This document shows, piece by piece, positions 18,279 through 27,956 of a stretch of 64,000 nucleotides of DNA. A model generated the notes under the pieces. The model was not told the DNA's origin. It did no database searches and saw only the letters and a list, made by a program, of their open reading frames with translations. Made by a program: the position numbers and the translations under genes. This stretch comes from Metaclostridioides mangenotii (GTDB lineage Bacteria; Bacillota; Clostridia; Peptostreptococcales; Peptostreptococcaceae). The stretch covers positions 1-64,000 of the forward strand of contig NZ_JAHLOF010000003.1 in NCBI RefSeq assembly GCF_018917235.1, in the 5' to 3' direction. How positions within the stretch are numbered: position 1 is the stretch's first letter; each line of letters starts with the position of its first letter.

Positions 18279-20192
18279 TTACTGTCTCTTTTTCCTAGCT
18301 GTCTTAGCCACTTTACCCGTCTTATTCATCTTAGTTTTATTTCCTTTATTGCTATTTAATCTTCTATCTTTATTTCTAAACTCACCACTTTTATAACTTG
18401 GAGGTTTAATTAAGCATTTAGGTCCAAAACCGATTAAATCTTCTCTATTGGCTTTAGTTAAAGCTGCATGAACTAATTTATAATTTCTTGGGGCTCTGTA
18501 TTGAAGAAGAGCTCTTTGCATTGCCTTTTCTGTCTTGCTTTTTGGAGTATATACTTCTTCCATTGTTATAGGGTTAAGCCCAGTATAAAACATTGTTGTA
18601 GATAGAGTTCCTGGTGTAGGATAAAAATCCTGTACTTGCTCTGGTTGATAATGTATATCTCTTAAGTATTCAGCTAGTTGTATAGCATCATCTAATGTAG
18701 CTCCCGGATGACTAGACATCAAATAAGGAACTAAAAACTGTTTTTTACCTAACTTTTCGTTCAGTTCGAAGAATTTTTTACTAAACTTCGAATAAGTTTT
18801 ACCAGCGGGCTTTTGCATATAATCCAATACATTTTCAGAAATATGTTCAGGTGCTACTTTTAACTGACCACTGACATGATGTTCAACAAGTTCTTTTAAA
18901 AATTTATCACTTTTATCAGCCATAACGTAATCATATCTTATTCCTGATCTAACAAATACTTTTTTTATATTTGGTAAATTTCTTACTCTTTTTAATACTT
19001 TTAAGTAGTCTGTATGATCGACATCCATATTTTTACATGGAGATGGATATAGACATTGTCTATTCTTACAAGCACCTTTTGTTATCTGTTTTTTACAAGC
19101 AGGCTCTCTAAAATTTGCTGTAGGCCCACCTATATCATGAATATAGCCTTTAAAATCCGGAAGATTACTTATTTGAATAGCTTCATCAACTATAGAATCT
19201 TCACTTCTACTTTGTACTGCTCTACCTTGATGGAATGTTATTGCACAAAATGAACAGCTTCCAAAACATCCTCTCGAACTTACTATACTGAATTTAACCT
19301 CTTGAATAGCAGGTATTCCGCCTAGTTCTTCATAAGTTGGATGGTAAGTATTTGCGTATGGAAGTGAATATACTTCATCTAATTCTTCTCTATTTAAAGG
19401 TTTTTCAGGTTTATTCTGAACTAAAAACTTTCCCGAATGTTCTTGAACAAGTACTTTTCCTCTATAAGGATCTTGTTCATCATATTGTATTTTAAACGCT
19501 TCAGCGTATCTTTTTTTATCTTGACATACATCTTTATAAGATGGAATCAATATATAATCGTCGTAGATCTCATCTAAACTGTCTGACACATAACATGTTC
19601 CATCTATATGTCTTATATATTTCCTGTCATATCCATCGTTTAAAGCATCAGCAACCTCTACAATCTGTTTCTCACTCATACCATATACTAGAACATCTGC
19701 TCCACTGTCGATAAGCATTGATTTTCTAACTCTATCTCCCCAGTAATCGTAATGAGCAAATCTTCTAAGACTAGCTTCTATTCCTCCAATAATAATAGGA
19801 ATATCTCCGTACGCTTCTCTAATCTTATTGCAGTAAACTATTGTTGCTAAATCAGGTCTGTGACCCATTTCTCCACCTGGAGAATACAAGTCTTTTTGTC
19901 TACGTTTTTTACTAACCGAGTAGTGATTTACCATTGAATCCATGTTTCCACTATTAACTAAAAAACCTAAACGAGGCTTACCAAGCCTTTTAAAATCATC
20001 TACATTCTTCCAATTAGGTTGAGCTATAATTCCAACCTTATATCCATGTTTTTCTAGCACTCTAGATATAATAGCCGTACCGAAGCTATGGTGGTCTACG
20101 TAAGCATCACCTGTTACTAAAACGAAATCAAGATCACTCCAACCTCTATCAATTATATCTTGAATACTTATTGGTAAAAATTTATTATCCAT
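18279..20192 (-). CDS. ygiQ: YgiQ-family radical SAM protein
   Basis: Large (637 aa) radical S-adenosylmethionine protein of the YgiQ (UPF0313) family. The cluster motif is CFGSCSFC within [20 protein letters not shown] (about residue 315). An N-terminal cobalamin-like domain begins [19 protein letters not shown], and a second Cys group ([21 protein letters not shown]) follows the core. The C-terminal tail is Lys/Arg-rich ([17 protein letters not shown]), as often seen. AGGAGG precedes the ATG. The reaction catalysed by the family is not established to my knowledge. Confidence 0.9.
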   Translation of the reverse strand: MDNKFLPISIQDIIDRGWSDLDFVLVTGDAYVDHHSFGTAIISRVLEKHGYKVGIIAQPNWKNVDDFKRLGKPRLGFLVNSGNMDSMVNHYSVSKKRRQKDLYSPGGEMGHRPDLATIVYCNKIREAYGDIPIIIGGIEASLRRFAHYDYWGDRVRKSMLIDSGADVLVYGMSEKQIVEVADALNDGYDRKYIRHIDGTCYVSDSLDEIYDDYILIPSYKDVCQDKKRYAEAFKIQYDEQDPYRGKVLVQEHSGKFLVQNKPEKPLNREELDEVYSLPYANTYHPTYEELGGIPAIQEVKFSIVSSRGCFGSCSFCAITFHQGRAVQSRSEDSIVDEAIQISNLPDFKGYIHDIGGPTANFREPACKKQITKGACKNRQCLYPSPCKNMDVDHTDYLKVLKRVRNLPNIKKVFVRSGIRYDYVMADKSDKFLKELVEHHVSGQLKVAPEHISENVLDYMQKPAGKTYSKFSKKFFELNEKLGKKQFLVPYLMSSHPGATLDDAIQLAEYLRDIHYQPEQVQDFYPTPGTLSTTMFYTGLNPITMEEVYTPKSKTEKAMQRALLQYRAPRNYKLVHAALTKANREDLIGFGPKCLIKPPSYKSGEFRNKDRRLNSNKGNKTKMNKTGKVAKTARKKRQ

Positions 20193-20474
20193 TGTTCCTC
20201 CTGCTTGAAATATAAAGCATTTCTATATTTATAACTTCTTATCATTTAATTTTTTGCATTAAAATCCATTCTAATTAATCCTTATTACATAGTATATCAA
20301 ACTTTACTCGCTAAACAAAGTTTTATCTTTGTAATATAATCTGGTATCGATTGATAAAAAAATATCTATCACATTGTACAATCGCTGTATTAGCTCAAAA
20401 TAGTGAATTCTATAATAAATTTCTCAAATCTTTAAGTTTATATTCATGAAATATTTTTCAATATATTTTTAAAC
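20193..20474. other. AT-rich intergenic stretch upstream of ygiQ
   Basis: No ORF or RNA gene is supported here. It contains a small hairpin ACAAAG-TTTTAT-CTTTGT near 20314-20331 and a weak minus-strand promoter-like pair (TTGTTT, 16 bp, TATACT) that could drive ygiQ. Confidence 0.5.
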
Positions 20475-20529
20475 AAAAAGATCACGATTAAATAAAATCC
20501 GCCATTTCTTATTTAATCGTGATCTTTTT
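20475..20529 (-). terminator. Terminator of the thioesterase operon
   Basis: A perfect 19-bp stem (AAAAAGATCACGATTAAAT with its complement at 20511-20529) around a 17-nt loop, 14 bp past the thioesterase stop codon. Confidence 0.88.
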
Positions 20530-20543
20530 ATAATAAATAATTT

Positions 20544-21047
20544 TTAAATCTCTATGTACTCAACTTTTTCTGTGTCTTCTACACTTAGCCATTCTTCCTC
20601 ATCAAGCTCTGTTTCAGAAATTTGACCTATTGGCATTTTCATATACTTTCCATGTGCAGTAGCAGCTATATCTCCATTTTGAAGTATTATCTCTCCTGTA
20701 CCTTCAAATAATTTTCTGTTTTCTTTTGTTATTCTACCAACAACTTTAATAGTCTCATCCAATGGTACAGGCTTTTTATACTTAATTTCTAAAGATACAG
20801 TTACACCCCATATCTGATCGTCATTTATACTCACTGCTCTTCCAATTGTTTCATCTAGCAATGCAGCTGTCATACCTCCATGTAGCCTACCTGGATAACT
20901 TTGATGCCAATCTTTAGTCTGACAAATTGCTACTAGTTCACCATTTTCTAATTCATAGAAACCCGTTTTAAGTCCTAGATTATTTTTTATTCCACAAACA
21001 ATACAAGATTTACTAACATTTTGCTTTTTAGTTACTTTATATTTCAA
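20544..21047 (-). CDS. PaaI-like hotdog thioesterase
   Basis: Small cytoplasmic acyl-CoA thioesterase of the PaaI/4HBT group. HGGMTAALLDETIGRAV (about residue 58) is the hotdog helix with the catalytic region, and VSLEIKYKKPVPLDETIKVVGRI follows. An N-terminal CIVCGIKNNLGLKTGFYE pattern, with two Cys three residues apart, is common in clostridial members. TTG at 21047 is preferred to TTG at 21053 because AAAGGAGG is then 8 bp away. It is the last gene of a group with a PH-like membrane protein and a PHP phosphatase. Substrate unknown. Confidence 0.82.
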   Translation of the reverse strand: MKYKVTKKQNVSKSCIVCGIKNNLGLKTGFYELENGELVAICQTKDWHQSYPGRLHGGMTAALLDETIGRAVSINDDQIWGVTVSLEIKYKKPVPLDETIKVVGRITKENRKLFEGTGEIILQNGDIAATAHGKYMKMPIGQISETELDEEEWLSVEDTEKVEYIEI

Positions 21048-21065
21048 CCCCAATACCTCCTTTAG

Positions 21066-21533
21066 CTATTCAACTTCTGCTTCGTCAATTTTTATCTTAA
21101 CCCTTTTACCAAGTTTATGTAGAAGCTTACTTTCACTCTCAGCATCTATAGCATTTAAAAATATTTTTGATTTACCTTTATCTGTTATTATTTCAAGTTT
21201 TCTACCTATTATATTGATTTCTTTAATATCCCAAAAGCTTATTCTTACATTTCTTTTTTGTCCTATCATAAACATGAACTTATTATTTATATCTATCGCA
21301 TAGTTATCTATTGATAAATATATTTCTTTATCATGCTTGTTTGTAAACTCACGGCCTTGTCTAAAAGCAAAAACTGCAAGTAAAATTAATGCAAAGTACA
21401 TTATTTTGTTAAAGTTATATGCTACAAAGGCTAAACCAAGTAAAGCCACCGAAGTTACCATGCTTATAACTGTAGCTTTTCTAAAGTATCCTCTATCTGA
21501 ATGCTTTATATGTAAAAACTTATTCTTACCCAA
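21066..21533 (-). CDS. Small membrane protein with PH-like domain (hypothetical)
   Basis: 155 aa. Two adjacent hydrophobic helices (about 22-40 and 42-58: VISMVTSVALLGLAFVAYNF and IMYFALILLAVFAF) are followed by a soluble beta-rich part (about 70-150; IYLSIDNYAIDINNKFMFM, RISFWDIKEINIIGRKLEIIT) that resembles the YcxB/bacterial PH-like fold. The start is TTG with GGGAGTGA upstream. It lies between thioesterase and PHP genes in the same direction. I do not recognise a specific function. Confidence 0.55.
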   Translation of the reverse strand: MGKNKFLHIKHSDRGYFRKATVISMVTSVALLGLAFVAYNFNKIMYFALILLAVFAFRQGREFTNKHDKEIYLSIDNYAIDINNKFMFMIGQKRNVRISFWDIKEINIIGRKLEIITDKGKSKIFLNAIDAESESKLLHKLGKRVKIKIDEAEVE

Positions 21534-21565
21534 AAATATTCACTCCCAATATTATAATTGTATTT

Positions 21566-22285
21566 CTAAAAATCCACTCTGAAGAATTCAATAATCTCAT
21601 CTTCATTATAATTTATAACTAGTTCATCTGGAAAATCCACTTCTTTTAATAATTCTAATGCATTTGAAAAATCTCCAACAGAATAGCAAATATGAGCATC
21701 ACTACCCAGTATTATCCTTACTCCATATTCTTTACAAAGTTTAAGCATCTTAGCTCCATTTTCTTTAGCACATCGTCTATAAGAGTTCGGGTTCAAAGAA
21801 GAGTTATTTACTTCTAGTAATATATTTTTTTCTTTAGCATTTATAACTATTTTTTCATAATCAATTGGATACTGACTGTCATCAGGATGTCCTATAATTT
21901 TAACTTTCTCATGTTCCATAACTTTCAAAATCGAATTAGTATTTTGTTCTATATTTCCTGGAGTGATGCACGGCATATGAAAACTAGCTATCATATAATC
22001 CATTTTTAAAGATATCTCATCACTTACGTCAATACCTCCATCAAAGTCAATAATATTAGCCTCTATACCTCTAAGAATCTTAACACCATTTACGTCTCTT
22101 GGTATTACATACATATTTTGAAAATAAAATGGGTGTCCACTTCCAGGCATATTTGGAGCATGATCAGAGACTCCTAAAAACTTAATCCCTTTTTTAGAAG
22201 CTATCTCTATATTTTCCTTAACTGTACTATAAGCATGTCCACTATCAACAGTATGGCAATGCAAGTCTAAAATTGATTTTGCCAT
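21566..22285 (-). CDS. PHP-domain phosphatase (YcdX-like)
   Basis: Cytoplasmic metal-dependent phosphoesterase of the PHP family. The metal ligands are visible: LDLHCHTVDSGHAYST (about residues 6-21), VSDHAPNMPGSGHP, GIEANI, MIASFH, KIIGHPDDSQYP and IILGSDAHICYSVG. Length 239 aa matches the YcdX/phosphatase branch rather than histidinol phosphatase or polymerase. GAGGAGG precedes the ATG. It is the first gene of the thioesterase group. Natural substrate unknown. Confidence 0.88.
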   Translation of the reverse strand: MAKSILDLHCHTVDSGHAYSTVKENIEIASKKGIKFLGVSDHAPNMPGSGHPFYFQNMYVIPRDVNGVKILRGIEANIIDFDGGIDVSDEISLKMDYMIASFHMPCITPGNIEQNTNSILKVMEHEKVKIIGHPDDSQYPIDYEKIVINAKEKNILLEVNNSSLNPNSYRRCAKENGAKMLKLCKEYGVRIILGSDAHICYSVGDFSNALELLKEVDFPDELVINYNEDEIIEFFRVDF

Positions 22286-22386
22286 CTTTTCCTCCTCAAA
22301 ATTTCAATAATAGCATTACTATAATATTATTATCAAATTAATTTAATTGATACAATAGTAGTAGCTATTCTACATCAATTAAAATG

Positions 22387-22409
22387 AGCTGTCTCTAAAC
22401 GAGACAGCT
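22387..22409 (-). terminator. Terminator of the S1-repeat protein gene
   Basis: AGCTGTCTC paired with GAGACAGCT around a 5-nt loop. It is followed by an imperfect T tract on either strand. It lies downstream of the gene ending at 22466. Confidence 0.65.
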
Positions 22410-22465
22410 ATTTCTTTAGATCTAAATAAAAATATAAGTATTTTTACCTCGTTAAAAACGCCTTA

Positions 22466-23698
22466 CTATATATCTAAGTCTTTGAATTTATCCTTGAATA
22501 ATTCTCCTATACTTCCTAGAGAACCCTCTACCTCTAAAAATTCAGAGATGTCTTCTTCAGGCTCTCTGTTGGCTTCTTTTATAGATACTAACATTCTCTT
22601 ATTTTTTGGTTTAAATTCTAGAACTTTTACTTTTATTTCATCCCCTACATTTACAACATTACTAACTTTAGCTATTCTGTCATCGCTAAGTTCAGATATA
22701 GGTAGATATGCATCTACGCCTTCAGAAACTTGAACAAATGCAGCATTTTCTATTATTCTTAATACTTTAACGTCAATTATATCTCCAACGCTAATTTCTT
22801 TAGCTATAAGATCCCAAGGATCGTTGTTTATATCTTTTAATGCTAACGCTATCCTTTTAGTTTCTTTATCAACATCTAAAACAAATACTTCAACATCCTG
22901 ACCTTCTGATAGAACATCTTCAACTGCATCTACTCTAGTCCATGATAGATTTTTAATATGCGCTAAACCTTCTAATCCACCTATGTCAATAAATGCTCCA
23001 TAAGACATTATCTTTGTAACTTTACCATCTTTCTTTTGGCCAACTTCAAGAGAATTGAATAAATCTTCTTTAGCTTGTTTAATTCTGGCTTTTTCAGCTT
23101 CTCTTTCCGTTTTTATTCTAATTTTTCTATCTTCTTTCTCTTTGTCGAGTCTCTCTTGTAATACATCTCTGTGAGAAGCAACTAGTCTATTCTTTTTAAG
23201 ATCTAATTCTTTTATATAAACTTCTAAATTTGTTCCTACATATTTAGATGTATCTGTTATAAATTTTGTATCTAATTGTGATATTGGAATAAATAAAGTG
23301 TATGATTTAAACGTAGCAAATACTCCCTTATCAATATTTTTTTCAACATTTACTGTAATTATTCTGTGTTCATCATAAGCTTTCTGTAAGTGAACTAAGT
23401 CAGCTTTTTTATCAGCTTGTAACTTTGAAAGTTTTATTGTCCCATCTTTTTGTGACACTTTTGTTATTACTGCACTCATTTCATCTCCAACACTATATAC
23501 TTCATTTGGATATGTTCCTTTTTTTATATTTAATTCATCTAATGATATAATTCCATCAAAACCATTACCTAAATCTAATTGAACAACTTCATTTGTAACG
23601 TTGTTAATTTTTCCAGTGATTATTTCTCCCACTTTTACTTTATCTAGTTCTTGCTCTTGCTGTGCAAGTAACTCTTCCATTGTAAGTTCTTGATCCAT
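22466..23698 (-). CDS. Ribosomal protein S1-like protein with four S1 domains
   Basis: 410-aa RNA-binding protein with four S1 repeats: about 20-90 (VGEIITGKINNVTNEVVQLDLGNG), 105-175, 215-285 (VGQKKDGKVTKIMSYGAFIDIGGLEGLAHI) and 300-370 (VGDIIDVKVLRIIENAAFVQVSEGVDAYLPI). A charged, probably helical linker (about 178-210, RLDKEKEDRKIRIKTEREAEKARI) joins repeats two and three. In many Clostridia S1 is fused to IspH; here it is separate. It may assist translation initiation or mRNA handling. Confidence 0.9.
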   Translation of the reverse strand: MDQELTMEELLAQQEQELDKVKVGEIITGKINNVTNEVVQLDLGNGFDGIISLDELNIKKGTYPNEVYSVGDEMSAVITKVSQKDGTIKLSKLQADKKADLVHLQKAYDEHRIITVNVEKNIDKGVFATFKSYTLFIPISQLDTKFITDTSKYVGTNLEVYIKELDLKKNRLVASHRDVLQERLDKEKEDRKIRIKTEREAEKARIKQAKEDLFNSLEVGQKKDGKVTKIMSYGAFIDIGGLEGLAHIKNLSWTRVDAVEDVLSEGQDVEVFVLDVDKETKRIALALKDINNDPWDLIAKEISVGDIIDVKVLRIIENAAFVQVSEGVDAYLPISELSDDRIAKVSNVVNVGDEIKVKVLEFKPKNKRMLVSIKEANREPEEDISEFLEVEGSLGSIGELFKDKFKDLDI

Positions 23699-23789
23699 AC
23701 TCTACATCCTTTCTCTAATTTAATAAGCATATGTAAACATTATACCATTAATATATGAAATACATATAAATTTCTTATATCAAATTATA

Positions 23790-25148
23790 TTATTCATCAA
23801 TATTTGATAATGTTTTTTTATAAAATATCATAAAACATGTAAATGTAACCACAGCAGCTGTTATGTCTGCTATAGGCTCAGCTAAAAATACTGCAAATAA
23901 TTTGTTTTCTATTAATAAAGGTAGTATAAATATAAGTGGAACTAAAAGTACGATTTTTCTTAATATAGCTAATAAAAAAGATATTTTTGATTTTCCTAGA
24001 GCTAAAAATGTCTGTTGACACGATATTTGGACCCCTATAGTCATAATACCTGCAAAATAAATTCTCATACTCCAGCTGGTCATACTTAAAAGCTCTTTGT
24101 CATTATTAAATATACTAACATATACTTCTGGAAATAACATTAATGTCAACCACATTATAAACGCAAATGAAAAACAAAGCAAAATAGATAGTTTAAATGT
24201 AGACTTTACTCTATCAAAATTTTTAGCTCCATAGTTATAGCTCATAATAGGTTGTGCTCCCTGCATAAGTCCTACAATTGGCAACATAACTATTTGCATT
24301 ATACTACTCATTATTGTCATAGCCCCAACTGCTAAATCTCCACCATAAAGTTGAAGTCTACTATTTAAAGACACTAAAACCAGACTCTCTGTTGCCTGCA
24401 TAATAAATGGAGATACCCCTAACGCCAAAACTCCAATTACTACAGTTTTGTTAGGTCTAAGGTATTTTGTTCTAATTTTTATTATACTTTTCTTTCCAAA
24501 CAAAAATAGAAGTACCCATAGCGCTGATACTCCTTGAGCTATAATAGTAGCTAATGCTGCTCCTTTTACTCCCATTCCTAACCCAAAAATAAATATAGGA
24601 TCTAATATAATATTAATAATTGCTCCAATAACTACTGTAATCATCCCTGTTGTTGCAAAACCTTGAGTATTTATAAAAGGATTCATCCCCATAGATACAA
24701 GTACAAATAAAGTTCCCCATAGATATATACCAAGATAATCGCTCGCATACGCTATTGTCGATTCGCTAGCTCCAAATAACCATAGTAAATTTTCTTTATT
24801 GATTTGGAATACTAACATTAATATTACAGAGACAATAATGAGTATCGAAAAACTATTGCTTATGATCTTTTCTGCCCCGTCATTATCTTTTTCACCCATT
24901 TTGATAGCAGCAAGCGGACCACCACCCATTCCAACAAGGGCACTAAACGCGGATATTATGAGAATTATAGGAAACGAAACACCTACTCCAGCCATAGCTA
25001 TACCACCGTTCTCCATTCTTCCTATAAATATCCTGTCAACAATATTGTATAACACATTTACTAGCTGCGCGATTATTGCCGGAGTTGCCAATTTAAAGAG
25101 AAGTCTTGATATTTTTTCTTCTCCTAAATTTGAACCTTTACTATTCAT
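23790..25148 (-). CDS. MATE-family efflux transporter
   Basis: Twelve-helix multidrug and toxic compound extrusion protein (452 aa). It reads as the DinF/MepA-like branch: LFKLATPAIIAQLVNVLYNIVDRIFIG (about residues 16-42), GVGVSFPIILIISAFSALVGMGGGPLAAIKMG, and the mirrored second half LVSLNSRLQLYGGDLAVGAMTIM. GGAGGGG precedes the ATG. It is transcribed alone. Probably driven by Na+ or H+; exported compounds unknown. Confidence 0.9.
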   Translation of the reverse strand: MNSKGSNLGEEKISRLLFKLATPAIIAQLVNVLYNIVDRIFIGRMENGGIAMAGVGVSFPIILIISAFSALVGMGGGPLAAIKMGEKDNDGAEKIISNSFSILIIVSVILMLVFQINKENLLWLFGASESTIAYASDYLGIYLWGTLFVLVSMGMNPFINTQGFATTGMITVVIGAIINIILDPIFIFGLGMGVKGAALATIIAQGVSALWVLLFLFGKKSIIKIRTKYLRPNKTVVIGVLALGVSPFIMQATESLVLVSLNSRLQLYGGDLAVGAMTIMSSIMQIVMLPIVGLMQGAQPIMSYNYGAKNFDRVKSTFKLSILLCFSFAFIMWLTLMLFPEVYVSIFNNDKELLSMTSWSMRIYFAGIMTIGVQISCQQTFLALGKSKISFLLAILRKIVLLVPLIFILPLLIENKLFAVFLAEPIADITAAVVTFTCFMIFYKKTLSNIDE

Positions 25149-25247
25149 ATAACCCCTCCATGTAAGTTTTTTCTACTAAATTAGTATATTTTATGCTCTT
25201 TCACTATAACAAATTAAGAGTAAATTTTCTATATTTAACAAATAAAA

Positions 25248-25279
25248 AAGTAGAAGATCTATATAATAATCTTCTACTT
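25248..25279 (-). terminator. Terminator of the CDF transporter gene
   Basis: An 11-bp perfect stem AAGTAGAAGAT with ATCTTCTACTT, followed on the minus strand by six T. It lies 30 bp past the stop codon. Confidence 0.82.
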
Positions 25280-25308
25280 CATACATAAAAATAAAATTTA
25301 TATAATAC

Positions 25309-26181
25309 CTATAGTTTATAAAATGGTTCAATATGAACTATTACCTGAGTATTTTTATTTATCTCCGTCTTTATTTCTTCTTCTATTCTGTGCGCTAATT
25401 TATGTGAATCTTCCACACTTATAAATGGATCTACCATTATATGCATATCTATATGTAGATCGTTTTTACTCCCCCTGCTTCTTATATTGTGAACATCTTT
25501 AACCTCATTGAATTCAAATACAAGCTCCTTTATTTTACTTTTATCAACGGCTGCTCCATCTATCAAAATACCGATAGAGGGTTTGAGAACTTCATAGGAA
25601 GAATTTATAATGAATACTGATACCCCAAGTGATACTATTGGATCTATTATTCCTGGTAAACCAAGTCTAACGCCCAAAAGAGTAAATAAAACACCTATAG
25701 AAATAAATATATCACTTCTCGTATGTACAGAATCTGAAATCAAAATCTGGCTATTTAACTCTTTACCCACTTTGAACTCGTATGCAGATACAAATATATT
25801 TACAGTAAGTGTTAATATCATAATTACTAAACTCAAGGTACTTATAGATAGTTCTACCGGATTTTGCAAGTTGTAAAATGCAGTAAATATAATTTTAATA
25901 CCTATAAATAATAGCATCAAACCTATAATTAAGCTAGCAATTGCTTCAATCTTCTTATGTCCATATGGATGATTTTCATCTTTAGGTCTAGAGGCAAAAA
26001 ATACAGCTATAAGTCCAATTATATTAGAAGTTCCATCAGAGAGAGAGTGAAATCCATCTGCAGTCATACTTGCACTTTTAATAGAGTTTCCTATACATAT
26101 TTTTAATATTGCCACAGTTAAGTTTGCAAATAATATTATTGCAAGAACTTGATTAACTTTTTTGTAATTATCTGATAACAT
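25309..26181 (-). CDS. Cation diffusion facilitator (divalent metal efflux)
   Basis: Six-helix CDF transporter that exports divalent metals (Zn, Mn, Fe, Co and similar) by proton exchange. Signature metal-site residues are in SASMTADGFHSLSDGTSNI (about residues 37-55; His/Asp on helix 2) and SDSVHTRSDIFISIGV (helix 5, about 150). HPYGHKKIEAIASLIIG is the conserved loop. The C-terminal cytoplasmic domain (about 205-290) has HNIRSRGSKNDLHIDMHIMVDP. GAGGGGG precedes the ATG. No metal riboswitch is visible in the 225-bp upstream region. Confidence 0.9.
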   Translation of the reverse strand: MLSDNYKKVNQVLAIILFANLTVAILKICIGNSIKSASMTADGFHSLSDGTSNIIGLIAVFFASRPKDENHPYGHKKIEAIASLIIGLMLLFIGIKIIFTAFYNLQNPVELSISTLSLVIMILTLTVNIFVSAYEFKVGKELNSQILISDSVHTRSDIFISIGVLFTLLGVRLGLPGIIDPIVSLGVSVFIINSSYEVLKPSIGILIDGAAVDKSKIKELVFEFNEVKDVHNIRSRGSKNDLHIDMHIMVDPFISVEDSHKLAHRIEEEIKTEINKNTQVIVHIEPFYKL

Positions 26182-26344
26182 TTTATTTCCCCCTCGCTTT
26201 AAATTTAGACGGATTTGTGTTTATACTTTAATATATTCACTAATTCACCAATGGTTACTGGTTTTATATTTAATATGAGAGGAGTCTTACGTTTGTTTTT
26301 TATTGATCATTTATCTATATAAATTTTTCTAGTTAAATATAAAT

Positions 26345-26380
26345 AAAAAGGATGCGACATTATAATGTCGCATCCTTTTT
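26345..26380 (-). terminator. Terminator of the betaine ABC operon
   Basis: A perfect 16-bp stem (AAAAAGGATGCGACAT with ATGTCGCATCCTTTTT) around a 4-nt loop, 25 bp beyond the stop codon. Confidence 0.9.
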
Positions 26381-26405
26381 ATATATATTTATTCAAATTA
26401 TTTGT

Positions 26406-27956
26406 TTACTTAATTAATCCTTCTTTTACTAGGAAGTCATGTGCTACATCTTCTGGTGATTTACCTTCCTCATCTACCTGATAGTTTAGATCCATCATTG
26501 TTTTATCATCTATTTTATCAGATAACATATTTAAAACCTTTTTAAGCTCTGGATATTTTTCTAAAGTATCTTCTCTAACTATTGGAGCTGCATAGTATGG
26601 AGGGAAGAATCCTTTATCATCCTCTAGTATCTTTAGATTATATTTCTTAACTAAACCTTCTGTTGAGTTTGCATCTATAACTTGAGCTTCATCTTGATTT
26701 ACTGCAGAATATCTAAGACTTCCATCTACTGCTTTTACATCTTTAAATTTCATGTTATACAGTTTTGATAATCCTACATATGCATCCTCTCTATTTTCAA
26801 ATTCAAGTGTACAAGATAGTATTAAATCTTTACTGTAATTACTCAAATCAGACATTGTATTTATACCGTATTTGTCTGCTAGCTCTGGTTTCATTGCCAA
26901 TGTCCATGTATTGTTAAATCCTATAGGATCTAATAGCGTAAGTTTATGATCCTTTTCCATCGTTGATTTTACTGTATCATAAGCTTTGTCTGGATCTCTT
27001 ACCATGTCGTGTTTCATTACATTTAATAAAAGTACACCTGTATAGTCTACATACATGTCAAGTTCACCGCTATCTAAAGCGTTAAATGTTACTGATGCTC
27101 CACCCAGGTTTAATTTTCTTTCTACATTTAAGTCTGTATGCTCTTCTATTAGGTCTGCGTACATATTACCAAGAACTAATTGCTCAGTATAATTTTTAGA
27201 TCCTACTGTTATTGTATCTTTTTTTCCTGTAAATGCAGGTACTACTGCTGTAAATATTATTGTAACAATAAGTATTGCACTTACTACTTTTAATCCTATA
27301 AAATTCTTCTTACCTCTTTTTAAGTCAAGTCCCTTTGGTGTAACTGCAATCTCAATTTGTGAGAATATGTAATCTACAAAAAGAGCTAGTATACATGAAG
27401 GTATTGCTCCTGCAAGTATCATATTGTTGTTTACTGTTTGAACACCAGAGAATACTAGGTATCCAAGACCTCCAGCTCCTATAAATGCGGCAAGTGTCAT
27501 AAGTCCTACTGCCGTTACTGCTGATATCCTAACCCCTCCCATTATTATTGGAAGCGCTAACGGAAATTGTATTTTAAATAAGGTTTGATTCCTTGTAAGT
27601 CCCATTCCTTTTGCTGATTCTAAGACTACTGGGTCTATACTCGTTATACCAATGTAAGTGTTCTTAACTATTGGAAGTAATGAATAAATTACAACTGTAA
27701 ATATAGCGGGTTTACTTCCTATACCTAGTATTGGAACTAGCAATCCAAGAAGTGCCATAGAAGGAACTGCTTGTACTAAATTTACAAATCCTAATATAAT
27801 TTTTCTGAGTCTTGGTGTTCTCGAAATCAGTATTCCAAGTGGAACACCTACTAATATGGCTATTACTATTGCTGTTGCTGTTAAGCTAACATGTTGTACT
27901 AACAAATCTATTATTTTTCCTTTTTGTTGAACTACGAAATTTAAGAAACTATCCAA
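26406..27956 (-). CDS. Glycine betaine/carnitine/choline ABC transporter, fused permease and binding protein
   Basis: One 516-aa chain combining the membrane permease (about 1-215, six helices; EAA-like loop VVLESAKGMGLTRNQTLFKIQFPLALP) and an OpuAC-type binding domain (about 245-516; ITVGSKNYTEQLVLGNMYADLIE, LDSGELDMYVDYTGVLL, DPIGFNNTWTLAMKPE, IDANSTEGLVKKY). Such OpuB/OpuC-style fusions import compatible solutes for osmotic protection. The TTG start overlaps the end of the ATPase gene, so they are translationally coupled. Exact substrate (betaine, choline, carnitine) is not resolved. Confidence 0.9.
   Translation of the reverse strand: MDSFLNFVVQQKGKIIDLLVQHVSLTATAIVIAILVGVPLGILISRTPRLRKIILGFVNLVQAVPSMALLGLLVPILGIGSKPAIFTVVIYSLLPIVKNTYIGITSIDPVVLESAKGMGLTRNQTLFKIQFPLALPIIMGGVRISAVTAVGLMTLAAFIGAGGLGYLVFSGVQTVNNNMILAGAIPSCILALFVDYIFSQIEIAVTPKGLDLKRGKKNFIGLKVVSAILIVTIIFTAVVPAFTGKKDTITVGSKNYTEQLVLGNMYADLIEEHTDLNVERKLNLGGASVTFNALDSGELDMYVDYTGVLLLNVMKHDMVRDPDKAYDTVKSTMEKDHKLTLLDPIGFNNTWTLAMKPELADKYGINTMSDLSNYSKDLILSCTLEFENREDAYVGLSKLYNMKFKDVKAVDGSLRYSAVNQDEAQVIDANSTEGLVKKYNLKILEDDKGFFPPYYAAPIVREDTLEKYPELKKVLNMLSDKIDDKTMMDLNYQVDEEGKSPEDVAHDFLVKEGLIK

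Noticed and set aside
22342..22380. Loose inverted repeat AATTGAT/ATCAATT upstream of the PHP phosphatase gene
   Set aside because: Short arms with several mismatches and a second partial stem in AT-rich DNA; could be chance, and it has no second copy in the window.
26182..26344. NiCo or manganese riboswitch before the CDF transporter
   Set aside because: Neither the conserved G-rich modules nor a terminator-linked fold can be found; only a weak CCA/TGG hairpin is seen.
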